This document shows, in pieces, positions 42,916 through 50,627 of a stretch of 64,000 nucleotides of DNA. The stretch is taken from NCBI GenBank assembly GCA_977006965.1, contig OZ345376.1, forward strand, positions 1,798,001 to 1,862,000, given 5' to 3'. The notes under the pieces were generated by a model. The model was not told the DNA's origin, did not search any database, and saw only the letters and a program-made list of their open reading frames with translations. The DNA comes from Phymatolithon calcareum. Lineage: Eukaryota; Rhodophyta; Florideophyceae; Hapalidiales. Each line of letters starts with the position of its first letter. Position 1 is the first letter of the stretch. A program made the translations under genes and the position numbers.

Positions 42916-44753
42916 TTTTTTTTTTTGATTGGAGTTTATTTAAAAGCCTCACAGTCTTACGAATATACGGGCAAGGCTTCCTCAGTTGCTACCTTCCAGT
43001 GTGTAGACCGTTGAAACCTGCCGCCTTCCATAGGCGGTGGGGAAAGTTTGGAACCTGGATCGTCCTACCTACTATGTGGTGTTCTTGTGGGTTCGCTGCT
43101 GGAGTTCCCGCTATTTGGCTTTGTGTCCCAAGGGAAATCTAGTTAACTTCTCGTATCTTGATTTCAGAGCAGTCCTTCTTCATTTTCCATGCACTCTATG
43201 ATGGTCTTGCTGAATAGCAAAAGCTCGTTAAGTGCTCTCTCGGTATCCGGTCTTTTTTCTTCTTTCAAGTCGTATCCTGACAGATTGTTTTCCAGCGTTG
43301 CCATATGATGTCGAGCTCGGTTTCCAAATTTTTCCACCATGCTTGTTGTCGACACCTGCGGAAATCTTCCGCAGACGTACTGAAGCGCTAATTGCCTGTG
43401 CTTCACCTTCGGGAATTTGAGGATTGCTGGTAGCTCGCTCGTCTTGTCATACGGGATTCTGCTCTTCCTCTTCAATTCGAGACGATCTCCTTCCATTGTG
43501 AGGAATTTTGAGCGAAGCATTTCGGCAGACTGCTTTGCTTGAATGTGTTTGGTTGCTTCCACAAACGGTTCCCTGTTTTCCATAGCGGCAATGTCGTTCC
43601 TGGTCGACTGGAGCTCTTGGTTGTTTCTGCTCTCAGGCGGCTTTTGTAGGTACATCTTTTCTTTGTCCTTTGTTCTCCTCAGCATCTTGAAGGCCAGGAT
43701 TTCCCGTCTTTGGTTCGGTGCTTGGATTCGGCACAACAGTCGGAGTCTGTCTGACCTTCCTCTGGAGAGAGGACCAAACATTTGGCTGAAGAACGTTTGC
43801 TCAACTTCCTTGGCTGCCTTCTCAACGTCTTCTGTCCATGGCGTTAGATGCATTGCGTATTCCCAACGTGGCTGGATTAGTGCCTTGTACACCTTGATGC
43901 ACTTTTGAATGGTCAGCCCTTTCTTGAATATTCCAAGTGTACGCAACTCATATACGGCGGACCTTGCCTTCTTCAGGCGTTGTATCATTTTCGTGTCTGA
44001 TATTCCTTCGGGTCCAAGGGAGACTCCAAGGTAGGTGACCTCCGGGACGTGCGTCAGGACCATGTTCGCCAGTTTGAATGTTTCGCTTGCTGTTTCCTCT
44101 GATTCTAGGATCTTGCTTTTTCCCTTTTTCGTATTCCATGTCATACCGCGCTCTTCGGCCCACCGAGTAGCTATGTCCAGCATGCCTTGCAATGCAACAG
44201 GTGATTTCGCTGACAGAAGAACGTCGTCTGCGAATAAGACAGCGGGGACGTCCGCCCATGTGCTCGGGACCTCGCTCATACGCTCGGCGATCTCATCCAT
44301 AAAAATGTTGTACAGACTCGGGCTGAGTGGAGACCCCTGTGGTACACCCCTGTCCACTAAAAACCACTTCTTGTCGGCATCCCCAATTGTTGAAACCCAC
44401 GAGGGTGACAGAAATGCCTCGGCCATGGTGCAGACCTCGGGAGGCAGCACTTGCCTCATTCGTTTCACTAAGTGTTTTCTCGGAACTGCGTATGCCGCTT
44501 TCAGGTCCAGGACTGCTACGCATCGCTGGCCTCCTTTCAGCAGCTCCGTGGCCCTTAGAATGGCCAGCTCAGTACTTTTTCCCTTTTGGAAGCCAAGTTG
44601 GTACCAGTGGTTGTCGTATACCTTGCGCAGCTTGATATCGATGGCCGTCTCTATGATTTTCCTTGCTTGGCTAAGCAGGGATATTGGGCGATAGTTTCCG
44701 GGTTCCTCGTGTGTCCCGCTCTTGTGTATTGGGACGAGGAGTGCTTTCTGCCA
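42916..44753 (-). mobile_element. LINE family 3, 1.8 kb, poly-A tailed
   Basis: Flanked by the 14-bp duplication ATAGCACAGTAATT (42,902-42,915 and 44,754-44,767). On its own strand it ends GGCTTTTAAATAAACTCC plus about 12 A. The 3' region holds a GCC(T)...GGC hairpin and the conserved block GCAACTGAGGAAGCCTTGCC. It is 5' truncated within the fingers of the reverse transcriptase. Confidence 0.9.
43164..44753 (-). CDS. LINE reverse transcriptase, open but 5'-truncated
   Basis: About 530 codons open from the truncation point with no stop. Order: fingers (LLVPIHKSGTHEEPGNYRPI, SLLSQARKIIE), GFQKGKSTELAILR, motif A (CVAVLDLKAAYA), motif B (DRGVPQGSPLSPSLYNIFMD), motif C (VLFADDVLLSAK), thumb with TYLGVSLG and a long basic C-terminal region. 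All polymerase signature residues are present, so the domain could fold, but the 5' end with endonuclease and promoter is missing. The first internal ATG is at 44,468, within the palm. A C-terminal block (AILKFPKVKHRQLALQYVCG) matches the fragment at 49.8-50.2 kb. Confidence 0.85.
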   Translation of the reverse strand, partial: WQKALLVPIHKSGTHEEPGNYRPISLLSQARKIIETAIDIKLRKVYDNHWYQLGFQKGKSTELAILRATELLKGGQRCVAVLDLKAAYAVPRKHLVKRMRQVLPPEVCTMAEAFLSPSWVSTIGDADKKWFLVDRGVPQGSPLSPSLYNIFMDEIAERMSEVPSTWADVPAVLFADDVLLSAKSPVALQGMLDIATRWAEERGMTWNTKKGKSKILESEETASETFKLANMVLTHVPEVTYLGVSLGPEGISDTKMIQRLKKARSAVYELRTLGIFKKGLTIQKCIKVYKALIQPRWEYAMHLTPWTEDVEKAAKEVEQTFFSQMFGPLSRGRSDRLRLLCRIQAPNQRREILAFKMLRRTKDKEKMYLQKPPESRNNQELQSTRNDIAAMENREPFVEATKHIQAKQSAEMLRSKFLTMEGDRLELKRKSRIPYDKTSELPAILKFPKVKHRQLALQYVCGRFPQVSTTSMVEKFGNRARHHMATLENNLSGYDLKEEKRPDTERALNELLLFSKTIIECMENEEGLL

Positions 44754-44779
44754 ATAGCACAGTAATTGTCAACGAAAGA

Positions 44780-44939
44780 AGAAGAAGAAGAAGAGGAAAT
44801 TTTTATTATAGTGTTACCAATGCATCTGCTGACGCTTGGGGCAACACTTCTGGCGAGACACTAGGACTCAATCGGAACCCAAAAGCTCCATTTCGCTAAA
44901 AGTGACATAGTGAGCAAAACTCCAAAACCTACCTCTGGT
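44780..44939 (-). mobile_element. retroposon Y, 160 bp, (TTC)n tail
   Basis: Flanked by the 14-bp duplication TTGTCAACGAAAGA (44,766-44,779 and 44,940-44,953). The plus strand opens with (GAA)n, AGGAAATTTTTATT and ACCAATGCATCTGCTGACGC, so its own strand ends AATAAAAATTTCC plus (TTC)n. It is heavily 5' truncated. Confidence 0.8.
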
Positions 44940-45109
44940 TTGTCAACGAAAGAGAAAACTTGCCCGCGTGTGTGAAATTGAGAGCTTTTGTGCCGTCGAA
45001 GACCCACGTTTGTGCCTCTCAAGACGCAGCCGCCTGTATAATCCGGCGACCACTACTGTACTATAGCGCAAGCGTACAACTGGTCTTATTTGGTAGGTGC
45101 ATCGTAATT

Positions 45110-45770
45110 AAGTGGATTTATTGAAAAGGTACCATGTGTCCCAAAGTGAGGAAAGTGGGCACCCTTCTCAGCACTCTACTATACTCGACATTTAAGTTCA
45201 TTAATCCGAATTACGTATATCTCATCAATGGCACGGGTCACGTTCGTCTCCTCTGTAGGGGTCCATGTTGCCTTTCTCAGGATGGCCTGGAGTGTTCTAA
45301 CTGCCCATGCTCCTTGACTGCACATTTCTTCTATTAAATTCGGCGGATTTCTTGAAAAGTGACCTGCAAACCATCTTGCGCAGAGAATTCTGTATCTTCT
45401 TTCTTTCACCCTCACCGCTTGGTGTGGTAGACAATTCTTGGAAAAGGTAGGGTCATCGTCAACTGCATTGCTGACACGACCACCCAGTACAACTTCCAAG
45501 AAGGCAACATCATATTGCCTTCTTGCAAGTTGCACTGGACGGCCGTGTCAGGGATGAAGTTGACGATCCACCTGCCAAACACGACCCTTTGCACGCTTGC
45601 AGAATACTACAGAAGTGGAACCCTTATTGGGTTTTTCAACATTTCCTTTTTGTGATGCTACTGTAATTGCTCTTGCAAGAACGTTCTCATGTAATGATGT
45701 TTTTATAGAGTTTGAGAACCATGGTGAAATGTTTGACGGGAAAAATCTGGAAGCAGAGCTCATTTTCTAG
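45110..45770 (-). pseudogene. LINE family-2 C-terminal fragment
   Basis: On the minus strand: TFSKNCLPHQAVRVKERRYR, ILCARWFAGHFSRN and QGAWAVRTLQAILRKATWTP, then the 3' block GGTGCCCACTTTCC and GGGACACATGGTACC, TTTTCAATAAATCC. Upstream (45,548-45,763) another minus frame may belong to it or to host sequence. A perfect 11-bp hairpin (45,497-45,507 with 45,515-45,525, CAAGAAGGCAA) lies inside. Confidence 0.6.
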
Positions 45771-45846
45771 TCTAAAACGCGGCTCTCTTTTGTTCAGTCT
45801 CAGAACACAATTTTATTGAAATAGCAATGCGTCTCATAATTACCGC

Positions 45847-47053
45847 CAGAGGCTCTGATACTCGAGCGGGAAGTCATGCAACCAGCGGCCATTGAACTAC
45901 GGACAGATGGCAGCGTTGGAGAAATACCCACCGAGTTCATCCGCGATTTTAAAAATGACGAACGAGTCTCGGTGAACTGGGATGAAGGCTGGTACGCCGC
46001 GACGCTGAAGAAATTCGACGTATTGCACCATCAAGAGAGCCCGGCGGTGGCGAAGTTTTCGACTCGACACGGGAAACCACCGGATATTCTCCTTTTCTAC
46101 GACGACGGTGACAAACATGCGTATGCCTCCACTCCAACCGTTTCCATACAGCATGTGGTTCTTTTTGATGAGGATGGCGATATGCTAGACATGTATAGAA
46201 CCATACCTTCTAATGTCGGCGGCGCAGGGATTTTGCTGATGAACGGAAACGAAATGGTGAAGGAATTGGCGCTGACGGCAGGAGCTGTTGGATCTTCATA
46301 TGACGCCGAGGTCTTTGTCGCTGCCCATGCGTTCCAAGAAGTGTTGAAGATCCCATTCGCACCTGGAAGCACTATACGGTGGTTCACTGACAGTAGGAGC
46401 GCTATCGATGCCATTGACGGTAAACCGAGGAGATTCGGGGAGATGATACGGAAACTTTGGGGCCTTATGGAGCAGCTGATGTCCGAGGGTATCTTTGTCG
46501 AAGGCATTTGGATTCCTAGTCACTGTGGAATTCCAAGAAATGATGCTGCCGACGAATTAGCTCGAAAGGGTATCTACGAATCTAACCTTCTGGACCACCA
46601 GAAAGTTCCTCTGACACTCGAAGCAGCAAGATCCATCATCAGGCCGCCTTCCAAATTCGATCCAGTCGACGTTCCAACTCTTACAGAAGACCTTCCCATA
46701 TCGCATAGACGAGCAGAGGTGATGCTGCACCAGCTGATTGGAGACTGCACCCCAGTGGTTGCCACTTTTCACCGCGGATGCGATATGGAAGTAATTCCGT
46801 ACGATCCAGTGTGCAAGGCCTGTAATTTTGGTTCCAAGGAAACTACCGAACACCTAATCCTAGGATGTGGTGGGCGTTCCGCCTCACGACGAAAATATAT
46901 TGGCCGAGTCGGAAAAAAGACTGTAGAAGAGGTATGCCGTGAGAGACCCCTAACGGAACTCAAATTTATGAACAATGAGATGCTGTTGCAAAACAGCTCT
47001 AGACGCTTACCATAAGTGTGAGCGATCTTTCGGCAATAAAGAAAGAAAGAAAG
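45847..47053 (+). mobile_element. RNase H LINE, 5'-truncated, (GAAA)n tail
   Basis: 1,207 bp flanked by the 11-bp duplication ATAATTACCGC (45,836-45,846 and 47,054-47,064), ending GGCAATAAAGAAAGAAAG. Near-identical sequence at 28,286-28,791 shows the family moved recently. Confidence 0.88.
45876..47015 (+). CDS. LINE RNase H domain protein, open frame
   Basis: 379 codons from an ATG that lies 30 bp inside the truncated element, so it is probably internal to a longer polyprotein. Residues 27-87 form a barrel-like module (ERVSVNWDEGWYAATLKKFD...DILLFYDDGD). The RNase H fold follows with its four acidic residues visible: D98 (LFDEDG), E145 (YDAEVF), D172 (WFTDSRSAID) and D226 (RNDAADELA), plus H216 in WIPSHCG. 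RNase H would remove RNA from the cDNA hybrid. A C-terminal zinc motif is C313-x2-C316-x9-H326-x4-C331. No stop interrupts it; the upstream reverse transcriptase is missing. Confidence 0.85.
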   Translation: MQPAAIELRTDGSVGEIPTEFIRDFKNDERVSVNWDEGWYAATLKKFDVLHHQESPAVAKFSTRHGKPPDILLFYDDGDKHAYASTPTVSIQHVVLFDEDGDMLDMYRTIPSNVGGAGILLMNGNEMVKELALTAGAVGSSYDAEVFVAAHAFQEVLKIPFAPGSTIRWFTDSRSAIDAIDGKPRRFGEMIRKLWGLMEQLMSEGIFVEGIWIPSHCGIPRNDAADELARKGIYESNLLDHQKVPLTLEAARSIIRPPSKFDPVDVPTLTEDLPISHRRAEVMLHQLIGDCTPVVATFHRGCDMEVIPYDPVCKACNFGSKETTEHLILGCGGRSASRRKYIGRVGKKTVEEVCRERPLTELKFMNNEMLLQNSSRRLP

Positions 47054-47289
47054 ATAATTACCGCTTCTGTGCGAAATATTCCATACGCTCCAGAAAGCGT
47101 AAGAACAAAAGTCCAAAGTCCACCAATCCTTGCATTGGATAGAATCCGAGTAGAAGCCCTGAATTGCCAAACTCATATAAATGGACCACAGTCAGTCCCT
47201 CATTGTCGTTCCTAGCAATAGGCTGCCTTCTTCAACGAAATCTAACGCCAGTCGACATACCTCCATCATTTTCTGCACCCTAAGCAAGA

Positions 47290-47593
47290 CAAGGATCCCA
47301 TTACGCTTACCATATTGGCGAGCCTTGCAGCGAAGGCTGCTGTCGGTGCTGGAGTCACGTGTGGAGCCAAGAAAGGAACCAGTATTGCCATTAAAGAGTT
47401 AGGTACCGATCGAGAGAAAGGCAAACTCCGTGCTGCGGCGTTTGAACATGGAATGAGCGGCGTACAATTGGTAAGCACAGGAAATCCTGTAGGGCATGTC
47501 AAGTCTGCAATGAAGCTTTCTGATCGGATGGAAAAGTATGAGCAAAGGAGGCGGGGTTCGAGGAATAGCAACGAAAATGATATTGATACAGCT
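47290..47593 (+). pseudogene. interrupted host-like frame
   Basis: About 100 codons without an ATG, with protein-like composition: LASLAAKAAVGAGVTCGAKK, GTSIAIKELGTDREKGKL and GMSGVQLVSTGNPVGHVKSA. It runs into NENDIDTA at a 22-bp sequence that is repeated at 48,369-48,390, after which the frame continues (VLIIIRRCLPAEGVDIGFLL). The intervening segment therefore seems to be an insertion in a once longer coding region. Family not recognised; the small-residue-rich start might be a membrane segment. Confidence 0.4.
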
Positions 47594-48368
47594 CCCTAGT
47601 TGCATTTCAGGACCTTTCGGAATTTGGGACACCTGGAAAACCGTGAATGTTTCTTTTTGAACGTTTCGGACGAGCTAGTTACTGACGCCGTTGACGGCAT
47701 GAGCTTTGTATATGCTGCTGTCAACAAAAAAGAATGTCTCATGAGGCACTTGTGTGGGAAGGTCTTCCAAACAGTTTGTCAGTCCCAATTTTGCGCCAGA
47801 AATTTCGTTCTATTTGCAGCACACATTTTGCACAACAGAAGAGGAGACTAGTGAGACTGAAAAGGCACTTGACAAAGTACTATTCCTCACAATCGTCTTT
47901 TATGACGACATGGAATAGACCAAGACAAAATAGAACGGCGACGCTGAGATTCCTACGAACAGGACAAGTGGACTCTAAGCTTTTCCCTCCACCTTCTCTG
48001 GAGGAGGGTTTTTGCAGCTAGGGCTACGACGATATCAACGAGCTTTTGCGGGCTTTAACGGAGCTACCAAGGTAGTAGCATCTGAAACGCATCTCCCTTA
48101 CAGTCTTATGAGTGTTTCTGAGGGCGTTTAATAAATTCAAAATTCAAAAAAAAAAAAAAAAAACACATTTTGCACAATTTTCCACTCCATTTACGAGCAC
48201 CTAGCTTTCCGTTCAGTATCAACCACAATCTCGAGAGAGGGCAACACAAACGTCCATGCAAGCAACAAAAACTGTGAAAGCCCTCTTCCGCGCTCTCTCG
48301 CCTACGTATTGCGGGGGCTCTTTGAACCAACCAGCGCACTGGGCAGTTCATTTCATCACTTCGGACTG
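47594..48368. mobile_element. unclassified insertion with 22-bp direct repeats
   Basis: The direct repeat, starting CGAAAATGATATTG, lies at 47,572-47,593 and 48,369-48,390. The segment holds a 327-bp LINE tail, a stretch related to repeat X (48,256-48,368) and about 140 bp related to the end of the tandem unit (GCACTTGTGTGGGAAGG at 47,740; ACACATTTTGCACAA). Element class is unknown; 22 bp is long for a target-site duplication. Confidence 0.5.
47836..48162 (+). mobile_element. LINE family-4 3' end, poly-A
   Basis: 327 bp flanked by the 15-bp duplication ACACATTTTGCACAA (47,821-47,835 and 48,163-48,177). It ends GGGCGTTTAATAAATTC... with a run of about 18 A. It contains the hairpin CCTCCA(loop)TGGAGG followed by TTTTTGCAGCTAGGGC, matching the layout of the 49.5-50.2 kb copy. 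Confidence 0.87.
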
Positions 48369-48463
48369 CGAAAATGATATTGATACAGCTGTGCTGATCA
48401 TTATCCGACGTTGTCTACCGGCTGAGGGGGTAGACATCGGCTTTCTCTTGCAATTGATTGCTT

Positions 48464-48489
48464 CTATGTCATCCCTAGGGATGACATAG
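48464..48489. repeat. perfect 26-bp palindrome
   Basis: The half-site CTATGTCATCCCT at 48,464-48,476 is followed directly by its reverse complement. It lies four bases from the hAT-C end at 48,494. Possible cruciform or a repaired break. Confidence 0.85.
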
Positions 48490-49532
48490 CAGTCAGGGGT
48501 TGCGCCAATTCCATTGCTTTCAATTTAATTGCAATTTTTCCCAATTCCACCCAAATTGGTTCTTCGAGCTGAATTGCAATTCGAATTGGTCGCACCTAAT
48601 ACTGAGGATCGAAGTAGATGAACATTGGACCAGGGGAATGTTATGGGGGGGAGTAAAGCAGAATGTTGAGGGAATCAACGTACTCACCTCATGTTCAGTA
48701 CGTGGTCTCTGTTCTAATAATTCCCAGAGTACGTAGATGAACATTAGACACAGCACATTAATCGGATGCAAGAATCATCGTACTTACCTTATGTCCAGTA
48801 CGTGGTCTTTGTTCTAGTAATACCCAGAGTACGTTCTGTATGCCATCAAAACATCTATGAAACTTAGGCCATGGATACTTCTTGCTATTTTAAATAAAGA
48901 CGAGATTGAGCCGTTGGACTCCAAACGATTTCAACAATGGGCCTATTCATGTGCTATCATCTGCTTAGCTGTATCGATCAATTTACCAGCCAGATACAGA
49001 ACAACGTCTTGAATGTCTTTAGCTACGATTAGAGTCCAGCAGTCACGATGATTCAATCTCAAGTATAAAAGGGATAGTATTAGATCTCTTGATTTGAAAC
49101 TTATCAGCCTTCTCCGAAATTCTCACGCATTCCCCTTCACAGTCGAGTCCAACCCATCTACCAGACCTCGTTCAACGTTCCAGCACATTCCGCTCTACTA
49201 GCGATGACACTACCTTCACCGACACCAAAGCTGAAACAAGTTGTGCAGCTGCTTATGAAGCTCATTTGAGAACAAACCCGTGATATACACTCGCGTCAAG
49301 TAGGCCTAACTCGACGGAATGTGCCATTTTGGGTCTATCTCTGCACAAAGGGTGATCAGTGTACCGGAGAAAGTGAGTTTTTCTTCGAAAAGGGTACTGG
49401 GTTCTCCAACCCGTACAATCATCTCAAGCATTGCATTGGAGGTGGAAGCGAAGAACATTTGCTAGAGATATACAGAGCCGTTCTTGCCGAGAAGTTGAGA
49501 TCCGGGTCGCCGTTCACAGTTCAATCGTCAAT

Positions 49533-50174
49533 TTTTTTAGTAGTATTTATTAAACGCTCTCAGTAACACTCTTTAGACTGTAAGGGAGATGCGTTTCGGT
49601 TGCTACAGCCTTGTAGCATAGTATAACATTCATATATGCTTCTTCCGCAATCTTGTATATCGTGGCCCTAGCTGCAAAAACCCACATCGGACGGATGTGG
49701 GAAAAGCTTAGAGTCCTCTATGCGCTCAGCGGCGATTCGAGCTCGCAATTCTTATCCTTTGTTTTTCTATTCCATGTCCTCGTAAAAGGCACTGGTAAAG
49801 AAGAGTAGCTGGTCCAGTGCTTCTTCGGTCTTCTTGGTCTCTTTTCCGGTCAGCTGGTATCTCGCCAAAGACGTTTCAACCGTGTGCAATAGCCTTGATA
49901 TGATTTCGCCAAATTTGTCTTCTAGTAGTGTCGTGCTCAGTGGGGGAAATCTCCCAAACGCCCACTTCACCGCCAATTGACGATGACGTACTTTCGGAAG
50001 CCTTAAAATCACTGGAATTGCTCCGACTATATCGTACGGTATTTTCCTCTTTCTGGTTGATTCCAAAGACTCCCCTTCATCATTGAAGAGTGATGCTTTC
50101 AGGGATCCTGCCGACATTCCTTGCTTAAGATACTCCAAGGCCTTCTCCAACTGCTCATGCCTTAGCATTGCTGC
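49533..50174 (-). mobile_element. LINE family-4 copy nested in hAT C
   Basis: 642 bp flanked by the 14-bp duplication GTTCAATCGTCAAT (49,519-49,532 and 50,175-50,188). Oriented minus: poly-T at 49,533, the 3' block with hairpin CCCACATC...GATGTGGG, then a C-terminal protein frame. 5' truncated. Confidence 0.92.
49767..50174 (-). pseudogene. LINE family-4 C-terminal protein fragment
   Basis: About 135 codons open to the truncation point, with IPYDIVGAIPVILRLPKVRH, RQLAVKWAFGRFPPL and a terminal helix. It aligns with the C-terminus of the family-3 protein (IPYDKTSELPAILKFPKVKH). The apparent ATG at 50,180 lies in the target-site duplication. No catalytic region. Confidence 0.8.
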
Positions 50175-50510
50175 GTTCAATCGTCAATGGTGATGAAGCT
50201 CACGGAACGTGAAAAGGCAATGAACAGCTATCTTAGTATTGATGTCCATATTGTGGGAAGCCTTCCAATTGCAATGCGAATTGCTGCAAACAAAATTGAG
50301 CAATTAAATTGATAAATTTCACCCGGGACTGCAATCGCAAACAATAGAATTGGCGCAACCCCTGCTCCCTACTCCTTACCCGATTTGTATGCAAAGGAGT
50401 CTCACCTGCAAATGGCACCACCCTGAAATGGCACCATCTTGGAAACGGAAGCTGAAGCGGAAGCCACCTCGATTCCGCTTTCCAACAACAACTCCTCCTC
50501 AACCCTCCCA

Positions 50511-50518
50511 ATATAAAT
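50511..50518 (+). promoter_or_regulatory. TATA box of the dehydrogenase gene
   Basis: CCAATATAAATCT, 110-117 bp upstream of the ATG, followed by a pyrimidine-rich leader. Repeats every 3,892 bp (54,403, 58,295, 62,187). In unit 1 only about 150 bp separate it from the hAT end. Confidence 0.6.
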
Positions 50519-50627
50519 CTATCAACACACGACTCACCCCGCCTTCTCGTCCCATCCACTCCATCGTACACACATCCATCACTTATTCAGTATTCATTGT
50601 CAATCCATTTACCGTCACCACCCCACA

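Larger units (their letters stand above)
48494..50364 (+). mobile_element. hAT deletion derivative C (contains LINE)
   Basis: Left end CAGGGGTTGCGCCAATTCC, right end GGAATTGGCGCAACCCCTG less one or two bases of identity (GAATTGGCGCAACCCCTG at 50,347-50,364). Subterminal 100-bp repeats begin GTACTCACC/GTACTTACC at 48,680 and 48,780. The ATG at 49,204 is followed by the family's early TGA, then the finger (YLCTKGDQC...NPYNHLKHC). The left flank ATAGCAGT is not repeated on the right, where the tandem array begins at the very next base. Confidence 0.88.

Noticed and set aside
50175-50180. ATG at 50,180 as start of the LINE protein fragment
   Set aside because: It falls in the 14-bp target-site duplication created by insertion.
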